A DNA stretch of 64,000 bases. It comes from Mesostigma viride (taxonomy: Eukaryota > Streptophyta > Mesostigmatophyceae > Mesostigmatales > Mesostigmataceae). Both the position numbers and the translations under genes were made by a program. The notes under the pieces are model-generated. The model was not told the origin of the DNA. It did not search any database and saw nothing but the letters and a program-made list of their open reading frames with translations. Numbering within the stretch: position 1 is the first letter of the stretch; every line of letters starts with the position of its first letter. The DNA is taken from the NCBI GenBank assembly GCA_009746045.1, contig RPFO01000296.1, positions 3,056,798 to 3,120,797 on the forward strand. The letters are read 5' to 3'. Positions 39,193 to 50,509 of this stretch are shown in pieces.

Positions 39193-42100
39193 TTAACCCG
39201 TGTTTTTTTAATTAGAACGCGATATATCGCGTTGTAAGCTTTTTTTAGAACGCGTATAGCACCTAAGGAAAATTTTTTTTCATGGTCATGTATATACTTT
39301 CCTGAAAGCCCATAAATCAAAGTTTTTTTTGAGCTACTCAGACCTACCAAATTCCTATTCCATAGAGAGATACAGTGCTATGAATACAGGGGGGTCTGGT
39401 CATGACCGCGATTTCTTGACCCTAGGTGACAAGCGACGTGTTTATTCAGAAATTAATAAAGTAAAAAATCTGGCCTTTTGCCTGAGCTATGTGCAACATA
39501 TGTAGAGCCTGTGAAACAAAAGCCAGGCCCATTTGGCCACTGCAGCTATTTTTCCTATGCATCACAATTACAACGCAGTACAACGCAGTAGGAAGCACAT
39601 GCCAACATCACAACATGCCACATGGGGTGGGGGGCCTAATAAGGCCATGGAAGCACCAATATTGCAAGTAGGGTGCGTCAACATGATAATACACGTGAAA
39701 TACATCACAGGTGCACACTCCCTGTATAATACAAGCATGCTGACACCATAAATTAATCCCCAACCCGTGCCGTAGCCTAGCGCCTAGCGCCTAGGACTGC
39801 GCCTTCTTCTTGTATTCCTTGCGGCCCCCCGTCCTGGTGCTGGTGAGCACCACGCCCACCAGGAGCTTCTTGGCCACGGGGGCCGTGTCGATGTAGGGGA
39901 GCTTGATGAGCGGGTTGTGGAAGTCGTTGAAGCAGTCTGGCGAGCACATGGCCAGGTCGCACTCCTTGCACCAGGTACGGGTGCGCGCCCCCTGCTTGGG
40001 TGGGTCTGTGTTGGCCAGTGCGCAGGCCTTCATCGACCGCACCCGGCACACCACGCACACCATGCCAGAGTGGGATGTGGGCAGGTTGAGGTCGCGCAGC
40101 AGGGAGCCAACCCCGTGAGTGCCGGAGTGGCGCCCAGCACGCCCCTTACCGATGCTGGGGACGGCCATGCCGCGAAGCCGGGGGGTGCCGTCAAATGTGT
40201 TCTTGAGCAGCTGCGTGTGGAAGGCCAGAATGAACACCTTGTGGTCCATGGCGTCCTTGCCAAGAGCCAGCTTCTGCAGGCAGTATGCCATGCGCACGAT
40301 CGTGGAGAAGAGGCCCAAGGCCCAGCGGCAGTACCACTTGTGGAAGATGGTCCGCCCCTCGATGTCCCACGTGCCCGTCAGCAGGAAGTCAAACTGGTCC
40401 ACACACTTGTAGATGCGGTTGTACCGCAGCATGGCCTCGGGGCAGGGCACCTCCTCCCGTGCCCCCCCGTGCCCTTCCCCAGCTTCCTCCTGCTGATGGT
40501 CACGCTGCGTGGGAGGATGCCTGTGGTAAGGCAGGTGACAGCTTGGCGGTCTTGCCACATGGTGAGGGCCTTCCCGGTCGGCTTGTGCACGGCAGCCACC
40601 CACTTGCCCCGCGGGGGCCTGCTGCCCATGAGCTGCTTGACCTTGGCCAGCTCACACTTCCTGGCCCGGCACGTCATGACAGTGCCCACTGCAGTGATCC
40701 CCATCTCACGCAGGTCCTCCATGGTGTCCACAGTCGTGTAGAGGCGGTCGATCGCCATCTCAGTATCCCCTGGGCTGGGCAGCGTCTCCGACAGCGTCTT
40801 GACGATTGCCCGCATGCCGCCTTCTCCCTTGATCCTGTCGAAGGTCTGGCTGTGGTAGGGAATCTTGGTCTCGAAGTCGCAGAGCCGCCATATCCGAATG
40901 TGGTAGGAGTGGGGCTTGCTGGGGTCATAGACCCGGATGCTGCACATCTGGTTGCGGATAGCAATCCCCGACTCATCGATGGCGACTGAAGACCCCGGCA
41001 GGAAGTAATGCTTGATGTTGTTGTTCATCATCTCCTCCAGGTGGTCGCAAAAGTACAGCTTGCCCTCCCGAGAGCTGTGGTCGGTAGGGCGCTCGTCGTG
41101 GCGGCGGAAATGCAGGTTGTGCTTGATCTTGTAGAACCGCGCCTTGGGCATGAAGCCTGACCAGTCAGGAAACTGGACTGCACCGTGGGTCTTCCCTGAC
41201 CAGTAGTCACCCTCGTTGGACAGCGGAATGCACGCCTTTGCAACAAGGAGTGCGAAAAACACGCCCACCTCATGGGCGGTGATGTCCCCGACGTTGTCAG
41301 GTCCCTGCTTGCATTCAATATAGGCGTTGGTCGCCTCTGCAATCTTGTCCCACTCCTCGCGTTCCCATATCAGATGAAACCACCCGAGGGCATCCATGTC
41401 CTTATAATTCCGGGGCAGGTGCTGCGCCTTGGCTGGCCGGTTGCAGGGGTGCACGTCGATGGTCACGCCCTCTTCCTCGGCGCCCTTCTCGTCCCATTGG
41501 TCGCCTGTCTTGACGACCCAGTCTCGTGCATTGCTGGCCACTGGCGCCTCGTCCATCTCCGCCTGCAGCTCGGGATCCCCATATTCCGGCATGGTGTCTT
41601 CCTCACTAGATTCGTCATCGCTTGTGTCGGGTGCAGTGATTGCAGGCCGGGCCACCTTCGCTCGCTCCTCATCAGATTTGCGAGGGCGCCCACGACGCCT
41701 TTTGCCACTGGAAGGAGGTGTCGGCACGTCCTCCTCCTCCTCCTCCTCTAGCTCCTCCTCCTCCCCCTCCTCCTCCTCCTCCTCCTCCTCCTCCTCCTCC
41801 TCCTGGACATCATCGCCACCTCCATCCTCATCATCGCCATCCTCCTCATCACCATCCTCCTCGCCATCCCCACCTGATCCGGCGCCGTCATCACCATCGC
41901 TGGCATCGCCTGTGCCGCATTCATTTTCTATCGCCTGAATCCGCTGCTGCACATTGCGCTGCTCCTGCTCATTCTCAGTCTCTAACCACAGCAAGACCTG
42001 CCATTCCGTAAGCTTTTCCGTGCTCCTGTCAGCCGCGAAATAAACCTTCCACAAGTCCACTAGCTGTCTACCCCTACCGGCCAGCAGCTTCTTGACGACA

Positions 42101-42533
42101 CCTGTCATCTTGTCTGTTTTATACTTCTTCTGTGCTTTGGCGACATAGCCAGCGCCCCAATACGACGTGGGCACTCGTAAAGTACGTCCTAGCAAACCCC
42201 TGTCCCTAGCATTCACGTCGAACACCATCTCTGACCACGAAATCTGGCGGGAACTGGCCAGATTAGGTTGCCGCCATCGCCGTCGTCTTCGCGCGGTACC
42301 GTGCAAAAACACCCAATTTCAGTGGTGCATTTCTGTGTACAGCTGTCACAAAAAAAATATCAAAAATACCAGGATTTTTTCTTGAATTCTATGAGATGTT
42401 TCTGACCTGTCTTGAAAGTTTCAGACCAAAAATCGCATGTTTATTAGGTGTGGCAGTTGTCAGATTACAACGCGATACATCGCGTTCTAACCCTACAACG
42501 CGATGTATCGCGTTGTAAAAAAACACGGGTTAA
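39193..42533 (-). mobile_element. piggyBac-family DNA transposon between TTAA sites
   Basis: TTAA at 39193-39196 and 42530-42533 flank inverted termini CCCGTGTTTTTTTA (14 bp, left 39197-39210, right the reverse complement ending at 42529). TTAA target duplication and CCC.. termini are the family hallmark. Internally a minus-strand transposase fills most of the element. Both subterminal regions carry the palindrome AACGCGATRYATCGCGTT: one copy left (39217-39234) and two right (42469-42517). Confidence 0.93.
39794..42228 (-). pseudogene. piggyBac transposase, one frameshift at a C7 run
   Basis: Cuts and pastes the element at TTAA. The ATG at 42228 (MVFDVNARDRG) is preferred to the upstream GTG. 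An acidic low-complexity N-terminal region is followed by the DDE_Tnp_1_7 core. The three expected Asp are visible: VAIDESGIA, MAIDRLYTTVDT and WQDRQAVTCLTTG. A shift at the C7 run near 40459-40466 moves to the frame EEVPCPEAMLRYNRIYKCVD, which continues the core. It ends in a Cys-rich zinc domain (CVVCRVRS..CKECDLAMCSPDCFNDFH). If the C7 length is an error the protein would be complete, about 810 residues. The plus-strand ORF at 39917-40741 is its antisense shadow. Confidence 0.9.
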
Positions 42534-43237
42534 TGCCCTTGATGTGAATTTATTGTAGATGCAGCACAGGCACAGGTCCAAAGTATGATGCAAAGAAAAG
42601 AAGAGGCTTGATGATTATTAAAAATTTTAAAACAGGCATCAGACTTTCAGAAGGACCAGCCTATGTACACTGCGCCCTTCCAGCTGTTGCTTTTACTGTG
42701 CGATCAACAGTGGGAATCAAGGGCAGTAGCAGCCTACTCTATATACACGGATATACTTACATGTCAAGGAGACAATACTTACATGTCGGTTAATGCACAC
42801 AATGTGATATAATAGGCTATTCCGTCCCACCTCCCTCTGTTTCTTCTTTTCAAACGCACAGTACAGTTACAAAGTCTGGCCAAGGGAAGAAAAAAAAGGC
42901 CAGCAAGCATTAGGGATGGTAATGCCGGTGTGATGTTTCAACTGAACCCACAAACATGTGACCTGCGCGCGGTGTGCGCATGTCACAAAAGCCAGTGACC
43001 CGCATCAGATCACAGCGAGCAGATTAGGCACAAAAATGGACGTCACCAGCGATGCCGCTGGGAGAAAAAATGGCAGCTCTGCTGGCGCGGGGCCCACTGG
43101 CACAAGGGCAATAAAAGGTGGCTGGTACACGAGGAGTTATCCCTCTCACTTACTATACGGCAGGTGCGCTAAATTGCGACCCGTTGTTTTCTAACCCAAA
43201 CTTTTCCGGCTGCAACCCCCCCGCAGCACACCAGGGC
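42534..43237. other. Spacer and LRR gene 3' region
   Basis: No gene is seen. On the minus strand TTTGTAACTG near 42872 contains TGTAA, the usual chlorophyte polyadenylation signal, about 370 bp after the stop of the LRR gene. Confidence 0.4.
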
Positions 43238-45391
43238 TCAACAAGCGGCCGCCCCCCACAGCTGCAGCGGCAGCATCGCATAGCTGTCCAGCCGCTTGGG
43301 TGCCATCTGCTGCAGCAACAGGCCCGACAGCTGTGCTGACCAGTTGTTGTTGTTGTTGTTGTTGCTGCTGTTGTCCACGTATGCCACCCCCTGCGCGTGC
43401 ATACCCAGCTCCGCATGGTTGCTGCCGTCCCCCAGGAGCGGCAGGCCCTGGGGCACCACCGACGTCGCCATGCCCCCGCCCTTGCACAGTGGCTGCGGCG
43501 AGCTCACCGCCTGCGCCAGGCCCAGGGGACCCTGGAACCCCTGGCAGGTCTCACTCCTTGGCTCCGAGGCCAGGCTCATGGGCACGTTGGCGGCCGCCTC
43601 CATCCATGACATGTCCATGTCTGCGCAGCGGTACCCCTTGCTGAGCGCGCACTCGTATAGGGACTTGTCACTGTAGAGGGCCTGGTCCTGGCACCCGTAC
43701 ATCCCCTTGTCCTGGCACAGCGCGGCGCGCTGGCACGCAAACAGCCGCTCCTGGTGCGCGGCCAGCGTGGCCAGGTCACCGCACGGGGGCAGCGGCTGCG
43801 CCATCGCCATGGGTGTGCGAGGGGCCTCCATCGCCACCTCACTATCAGCCAGCAGGAAACTGGGCGCCTCACGCACCCCCTCGGCCAGCGAGACGGCGTC
43901 GTCCTCCAGCCGGTAGTGGGCAAGGCCAAGAACCGAGGGGCCCACACCCAACGGCACCAGCTCCTGCCCGCCCACGCCGCCCAGCCCCAGCCCGCACGCC
44001 TTCATCTCGCCTGCCAGCTGGCGGTCGGATGCGCCCGAGGCCACTTCAAGCAGCGGGCACGCGCGCGCGAGGTAGTCGCTCACCGCGTGGTCCCAGGGGC
44101 AACCGCGCACGTCCAGCTTGCGCAGGGACCCTGACACGCCGCCGCCCCACCCCGCGCCCTGGCCCCACCCACCAAGAGCGGCCGCCGCGCTCCACCCCAC
44201 CACGCGGGGGCAGTCGTGCAGGTCAAGCTCCTCAAGGCTGGGGCAGCCCTCAGATAGCGCAGTCAGGCCGGCATCTGTCACGCCGCACCCTGCCAGGGAG
44301 AGCTTGCGCAGGCCCTCGGGCCCGACAAGCAGCGTGAAGTCGCGAACGCCCGCGTCGGTGATGCCCGAACAGAAGGAGACGTCCACCTCGGCTAGGGAGG
44401 AGCCGCTTGCGGACGCAGCCAGTGCCAGCTGGGCATCGCCGACGTGGGGCATGCCAGCCAGGTGCAGCCGCTGTAGGCGCGTGCACTGCCGCAAGAGGAC
44501 ATCAAGGGAAGAACGGGTCACCTTCCAGCAGCCGGAGAGCTCCAATTGTTCGATGCAGCTGCCGCGTGTCAAGTCTCGCAACAGCAAGGCCGCCTTCATG
44601 GGCATGGGGGCCGGCCGTGACATCGCATTCGCAAGGGAGCTCACGCCTCGATCCGTCACACCGCCACAAAAGGCTGCACGGAGAGACCGGAGGCTTAGAC
44701 AATGGCTCGCGATGGCTTCCAGGGACTGGTCGGTGACGCCCTCGCACTGCGAAATGTCGAGGTGCAGCAGCGTCGGCACGGACTCCACTAACGACAGCAC
44801 GCCCGCATCCGTCACGAGCGGACACGCACGCACGGACACGTCTTCGAGAAGTGGACAGGCAGCCGCAACCGCTGCCAACACCTTGTCGGTGACCAGCACG
44901 CATCCAGAGATGTCAAGGCGCCGGAGGCGTGGGCTCCGAGCACACAGCGGGACCAGCACATGCTCCGACACAAGATGCCTGCAGCTTTGAAAATTCATGT
45001 CCACAAGGCCCGTGTCCTGCAGGGGCATGGCGCTGGGCTGCACATGCCCGGCCAATTGAGCGAATTCCGCGCATCGCTCGGCAATGTCACTAGTAAACAA
45101 ATCCGCGTTCATGGAGGTAACCGCTGGATCTGCAAGCGGCATGTACACGCGGGATGGATCGAAAGGAAGGCAGCGAGATCCCGCAGGATACTCGCACAAA
45201 GACGCGGTCGCAGCACTCGTTGCCAGGCTGCATCCCGAGCTCCCGGCAGAGCAGCTCGGGAGCGGAGAGGTGACCTCAACGTCCACCCCGGCAGCGAAAT
45301 ATGTGCAGTCGGCACGACGGGATCCTCTGCTCGAACACAAGAAAGCAGGCAATTCTTCCATGGGTCGCGGTCTTTTTCTGTTACACGCCAT
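43238..45391 (-). CDS. Leucine-rich-repeat protein, cysteine-containing (AMN1/F-box-like) type
   Basis: A 717-residue intronless frame. I choose the ATG at 45391 (MACNRKRPRP) because the longer frame starts only at a GTG and its first 75 residues look untranslated. Residues about 128-450 are a run of LRR_CC units of the AMN1/FBXL type, for example LRRLDISGCVLVTDKVLAAV, LLHLDISQCEGVTDQSLEAI, LAEVDVSFCSGITDAGVRDF and LEELDLHDCPRV. Such arcs bind partner proteins, often as ubiquitin-ligase substrate receptors, but no clear F-box is visible. The C-terminal 260 residues are low-complexity with an Asn run (NSSNNNNNNN). Near the start, KRPRP could be a nuclear signal. Codon use is GC-rich, unlike the transposons. 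This is the only clear host gene in the window. Confidence 0.85.
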   Translation of the reverse strand: MACNRKRPRPMEELPAFLCSSRGSRRADCTYFAAGVDVEVTSPLPSCSAGSSGCSLATSAATASLCEYPAGSRCLPFDPSRVYMPLADPAVTSMNADLFTSDIAERCAEFAQLAGHVQPSAMPLQDTGLVDMNFQSCRHLVSEHVLVPLCARSPRLRRLDISGCVLVTDKVLAAVAAACPLLEDVSVRACPLVTDAGVLSLVESVPTLLHLDISQCEGVTDQSLEAIASHCLSLRSLRAAFCGGVTDRGVSSLANAMSRPAPMPMKAALLLRDLTRGSCIEQLELSGCWKVTRSSLDVLLRQCTRLQRLHLAGMPHVGDAQLALAASASGSSLAEVDVSFCSGITDAGVRDFTLLVGPEGLRKLSLAGCGVTDAGLTALSEGCPSLEELDLHDCPRVVGWSAAAALGGWGQGAGWGGGVSGSLRKLDVRGCPWDHAVSDYLARACPLLEVASGASDRQLAGEMKACGLGLGGVGGQELVPLGVGPSVLGLAHYRLEDDAVSLAEGVREAPSFLLADSEVAMEAPRTPMAMAQPLPPCGDLATLAAHQERLFACQRAALCQDKGMYGCQDQALYSDKSLYECALSKGYRCADMDMSWMEAAANVPMSLASEPRSETCQGFQGPLGLAQAVSSPQPLCKGGGMATSVVPQGLPLLGDGSNHAELGMHAQGVAYVDNSSNNNNNNNWSAQLSGLLLQQMAPKRLDSYAMLPLQLWGAAAC

Positions 45392-46983
45392 GGCGTGTGA
45401 ATATCTTTCGACGTCGACCAGTGTTGCACTCAGTACACTGATAACGTGGACCGAGGTCCGCCAATTTGCAGAATATTGTTTGCGTGCTCTGCTAAAACGC
45501 CAGCGTAAAAATCTGACGATCGACGCCAGTACAGATCGCTGCGTGCTGGTGTACCGAACCGGGGATGCCAGTCCACCTAATGAAAGGGCCGAGATGCCTC
45601 CTACTTTCAGACACAATCAGATTCGGATGCGGACTATGCTTCGGTTTGCCACAGCATTTGTACCGTTTTGCCACACGGCCACCTGAAAAAGCTGCCCTCG
45701 GTAGTACTGACAGGCTCGAGGGGTGCTAGTTCAGCGCACGGTGCGTGGACCGCACTGGTTCGCGGATTTGGCATATCGCGGGGAATTTTGACGGTAATTC
45801 CTCGGTAATTCCCGCGTTTTCTCGTGTATTGTCAGCATGAAGGCTGCTGGAGTCGTTACAATCTTTTTGTTCATAAGAATCTGCTACTGTCGTCTTGTGA
45901 CCTAAGATAAATTCAGAAGTACCTCGAGTAGAAATCGAGGCCAAGCAGGTCGCCGTATTTCCACGCGCAGATTCCTTTCCAACCGTGCTAACAACTCAGG
46001 ACAACCGGCCTGTCGGGAATCTTTCGCTTGTCATGCGTTGCAAATGTAAGTCGTTTCGGTTGTGCGTGTTAATATTGTGGATTGGCCCGCCTGCAATCTG
46101 AGCACGGACCGCTTCATGACGTGATGTGCTGTAGCGATTCATTTGCGCCATGCGTGGAAATCAGGCTGTGGCGATTTCATAACCAGTTTGCAGAAGTCGA
46201 GCACCTCCAGACGGTCTGCAGCCTGAATGCCTGATACGTTTTCCAGTTTCCTGGCAGCCGCGCCACAAACTCATCAGACGAAAATCCCCACAGAAATTCC
46301 TAATTGACAACATTATTGACGTTTTCTGGATTTTTATATCCTCACGAGAAATCTGGCGCCAGCGACACCAAAATCCTCAATGGACGAGTACGGCTCCGCA
46401 TCAAATGGCTGAAAGGCTATGGCCAGAAGTCAAGACAAGTGCTGACGGCCGCGATGGTATCGTGGGATTCTGAACCGTATCGTAAAACGTGGGGTCGGCA
46501 ATGATGCCACGGTGGTCCCGAAACCTCGGCCTGTATGTCGGTCATGACCGGCGTGGGAATAAACTGATGACTCTTTCTGGTCCCGAAACCGAGCCGGCAC
46601 AGATTTTCACCAGCAACCACACGACGCGCCGCGATGCCATCTGTCGATAAATTCTGAAGCCGCTGTCCACGTGTCGCAGCACGTTTCTTACTGGCACCCA
46701 CACGCTATAACGTTCTGGGCGATTGCCCGCGATCTCAGTACTCGATATGGCAGGAGATATGGGCAAATGGCGTGATCGCAGTGGCGCGGCCCTTTGTGAC
46801 GGGAAGGACGGCCGTCACAGGCCGTCACCCTCGCTCTCTAGAAACCACAAGATGGGCACCTCAAGCGGTCACAACCGGCGTTGAAACAAGATTCCCACAC
46901 CGGACAACCGGCGTTGGAATATACTGAACTGAACTGAACACCACCCGGCAACAGGAGGAAATAGTAAGCTACAAGTAGTCCTG
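45392..46983. other. LRR gene upstream region, no other gene seen
   Basis: The promoter should lie here, reading left. No TATA element or second gene is evident. The sequence is mixed, and short ORFs (46304-46504 plus, 46417-46701 minus) have no motif and overlap antisense. Confidence 0.4.
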
Positions 46984-47024
46984 TTGTTGCCCACGCCGCA
47001 CATGGGCAGCAGAGATTTGGAAAG
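46984..47024. repeat. Left part of a palindromic repeat split by the 47-54 kb element
   Basis: TTGTTGCCCACGCCGCACAT followed by GGGCAGCAGAGATTTGGAAAG matches the copies at 57561-57615 and 57776-57822. The last ten bases, ATTTGGAAAG (47015-47024), are the target duplication. Confidence 0.75.
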
Positions 47025-47239
47025 GGGTTTTTGGAAATCGCACCCGGTGCTGGGCGCACCCGATGACAGATGACAATGACGAGAGGCTACGGTACGCGTC
47101 GATAAATACGGGTAACGCTTGCGAAAGGAACGGTGTGGGCCGATAAATACGGGTAACGCTTGCAGACGCGGCGGCATGAGCCGGAAACATTGTGATCAGG
47201 GACGAAACGAACGGAACGCGTAGCCTACTGGCTCATACT
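47025..47239 (+). repeat. Left terminal inverted repeat
   Basis: Inverse of 54029-54242. Contains GATAAATACGGGTAACGCTT twice in tandem. Confidence 0.85.
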
Positions 47240-48291
47240 ACGGAGGGCGCCGACGCACATGCCTGTGCGAACTGCTAAGTCTACTGTATCGATCGCACGC
47301 GCCCCGGCGCGTAAACTTATGGTGCGTAAGTACAAATGACAGAAGAAAATGCTGGCGCGTCAACTGCCAAGCGGAGCCTCGCCGCAGGATGGAAGGCAGA
47401 AAACTTCTAAGTCCATCACCAATTTCACCATGGCCAGGGCGCGAGCCGCGGGGGGACTTTGGCCTAGTAGAATAAATTCAACTCCACACCAAAAGAATTG
47501 ACGGACCGAAAGAATTTAGCGGCATCTGTTCCAGTCAAGTACGCTGGGGAAATGTCGATCAACGGCCGAATTCGGTATTGCGTTGCGGTGCTAGCTGGTA
47601 GGACAAACTAGTCAAGAAAACAGGGCTGTTAGATTGGTTCCTTCGGCTGTGCTGTGGAGGGAATCCGGCGGGTTGTACGCAACAATTTTCATGCCTCATT
47701 GATTATATTCGCATGTTAATAAGTAATTTCAACCTCCATGGACGTGCGGGCACAAGACGACGATATTTAGGCAAATATTTTATTGCAGGACGCAGGTCCC
47801 ATGGTGGCATGGTCGGTGTTATGTGTCGTAAGGGCGGGGTTGCCACTTCAGGATCAGCTGCTCCGCAGATAAAGGCATGCTTGGGATGTTGTGGTTTGGG
47901 GCAGCGGTTAAAGGCCACTAGGTGTCCTTCGCACTTGTGACCACTGACCACATGGCGTTCACATCATGAGTTTCTACACGGCATTGGCGCCCTTCTCGGC
48001 TGCAGGCCAATTCTAGGAAGCAGGTTTTTGCTGTGCAGTGGGGTGGGGTGAGGGGTGCCGGGTGACAACCGCAGTGGCCCGGTGTCGGCAAGATGACGAC
48101 CGGGAGCGCCAGAACTGTCTGCGTTGTAGCACACAAAGCTCTATGATTCATGCGTATGTGTTGTAAATTGTAATTGGATAAGGAGCAATTGAAAAATCAT
48201 GCAAATTGAGGACTTGGTATAAATTATCTGGCCTGCGCTGGTTGTTGCATTGTCTCCTTGATAAATGGTTGCTTCTTGCCTCGACGATATA
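47240..48291. other. Interior of the Mutator-like element, no gene seen
   Basis: No motif-bearing ORF. AT content rises toward the LINE insertion, whose left target site ACGATATAT is at 48283-48291. Confidence 0.4.
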
Positions 48292-50316
48292 TTAATTAAT
48301 TAATTAATTATCAACATCACTCCGTTGGGAGTAGATGTAGCACATAGCCCTGAGAAGGGGCATATGGCTTTTAATACATTCTAGGCTACTTCATGCAAGG
48401 GTGGGAATGTAAGCTACCCCTGCTCTAGGTGCACCAGGGCACCCGCACCCTCATCATTGGTCTATCACGCTATGCCCGGGTAAGGGGGGAGCATGCCTGT
48501 GAGGGGGAAGATCATCATGGCTATACAAAAACTAGAGCGTGGCATCTCAGCAGAGAGCAGCTCTCTGCATGGGCACAGCATTACTAAATAAAACTAGGCA
48601 TCGTCTGGAGTGTGGCTCATCATAGGCACACATGTACATGATTACATAAAGCGCGTGGCTTAGCTGGAATAGGGCCTCTAGGAGGCGTACATGTACATGG
48701 CCACGGTCTATCTATTCTACACTACTACTGCTGTATTCCCCTAAGCTGGGGCGTCTGGAGTCGCTGGGACCGCGGGGGTCGCCTGCCAGGGCTTGTGGCC
48801 GACGTAGATGGCCGCCCCCTTCCAGTACACCGGCTGCCCCGCCTTGGTCTGCCGGAGCTGGAGGTAGGTCGGCCATAGCTCCCGTCGCCGTTGTTGCTGC
48901 GCCAGGGTCAAGTCGTCATCAAGGGTGAAGAGAGTCTTCTCGAGCCGCTTGCGGCGTCTGAGAAAAGAAATCTTGTCCGCCGGGGTCTTAAAGGTGAGAA
49001 GGAGCGGGGGCGGCCCTGCCTTACCCCGCGCGCGGGGAAGGCGGTGGGCGGCCAGCTCGATCTCACCAGTAAGGCCCATGCGATCAAGGATTTCTCTCTC
49101 AAAAGCACGCGCAAGCTTCTCGGAATTCTCACCTTCTTCCATCTTGAGATTCTTGACAATGACGTTGAGGCTGCGCTTGGCGAGCTCGGCCTCCTCGCGG
49201 AGGTCAAGCGTCTGCCGTTGAAGCTGGGCTGCGACGGCGGAGGTGGTGGAGGTGGTGTGTTGCTTAAGCATGTCCGCCCAGGTGGTGATGGGAGGAGCAT
49301 CGCCGGCCAGGCCAGCCGGGGCTGGCCAGCTTGGCGGCAATGTCCTTCACCGCCTGGGCGGTGAGGCCTGCGGTGTTCTGCAGAACCTCGATAGCGATGG
49401 CGTTATCCTTAAGACGCTGGTCGATGTCGCGGAGCTGGGCGGTGATGGAGTCGGTGGAGGCGGAGGGGGGGGGGTGGAGGCGAGGAGGGCGGCGGTGGCG
49501 GTGGGGATGGTGGGGAGCTCAGCAGCCATCGTGCGCACATTGACAGCAATGGGCGACACGTGCTGGCGGAAGACGTCCTGGAGGTGGCAGAGCCGGAAGG
49601 TGGATTCGGTAACGGGGCAGGGTTGCAAAAGGTCGTCGGCCGAGCGCTTAGTGATGGTAAAGAGAGCTGCGAGCTGAAGGCGGGGGCGAGGCCAGCCGGC
49701 CATATTGGCCGAGGTAGGGGCGTCAGCTGGGCGGTTGGAAAACCGGCCGTCAGCTCCGTTGCGGAAAAGGTTTCTGGAATGGAACTGCTCGCACAGGGCC
49801 AGCAGTGAGGCGTGGGACCCGTAAAACACGAGCTCCAGTAACTTGGAGCATGGCATTTCGAAAAAGGCAAGCCTGTTGATGTCGAAGGTGGCAAAAAGCC
49901 GATCAACGTCAAAATCTCGCTCAGACCAGCCAGGTTCGTCTGAGCGACTGCGCTTGGGATCAGGCGAGGCTGAGGGCGAGGCAGGAAGCCCGGGAGGGTG
50001 CTGGGCGACTACCAGTGCGCGACTAGTGTCACTGCCGCCTGCCGGACCTGATGGCGAAGCTGCAGCCGGAGCTGCAGACGTATTTTCATTGCCGAGCGCA
50101 GCCGTCAGGCTGCGTTGCGTCGATGGGCGTTTGCTCATCGTATATTGCGTAATAGCGTCGGAAAATTATATCAGCATGTGCGTCTTAGAAAGACGAAGCG
50201 ATTGTGATATTCACGACTAAATTCGGTGCTCAAACGTGAAAGTTATGAGCTCCGCCGTCAGCCATGGCTACCTCGTGGCTCGTGGCGATTAAACTTCATA
50301 GGTCGGACAAATATAA
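48292..50316 (-). mobile_element. ORF1-only LINE, apparently full length
   Basis: Read on the minus strand: about 180 bp of leader, ORF1 (50138-48741), a roughly 430-bp 3' untranslated region, the hairpin CTCCCAACGGAG and a (TTAA)n tail at 48292-48311. ACGATATAT occurs at both edges (48283-48291 and 50317-50325), a likely but AT-rich target duplication. No endonuclease or RT frame exists, so it must rely on another LINE. The layout recalls mammalian half-L1 (HAL1) elements. Confidence 0.75.
48741..50138 (-). pseudogene. LINE ORF1-like RNA-binding protein, frame breaks
   Basis: The ATG at 50138 (MSKRPSTQRSLTAALG) opens a frame to 49347. A G10 run near 49467-49476 and a second break near 49350 move the reading to 49340-48741. 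The second part contains LNVIVKNLKMEEGENSEKLA ... ELAAHRLPRARGKAGPPPLL, LTFKTPADKISFLRRRKRLE and LTLAQQQRRRELWPTYLQL. This is the layout of the RRM plus C-terminal domain of L1 ORF1/transposase_22 proteins, which coat LINE RNA. The central helix (LDLREEAELAKRSL) fits a coiled coil. Similarity to 59620-60735 is clear at the protein level. Confidence 0.75.
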
Positions 50317-50509
50317 ACGATATATATAAGCCCTCAATGGGGCACGTGAACAGGTACTCCCGGCCACTAGTTGGTCATTATTGTGAAACTATGTGCATTC
50401 ACACATATTAATTATTAAGTGAGACAATGATGTGAGACAACTAGAGCATATCTACTAGTGAGTATATATCTAGGCAAGACTCCTAGGGTCTGGCACACTC
50501 TAGCTAGAT

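Noticed and set aside
39917-40741. 274-residue plus-strand ORF
   Set aside because: Antisense of the piggyBac transposase core, which has catalytic motifs on the minus strand.
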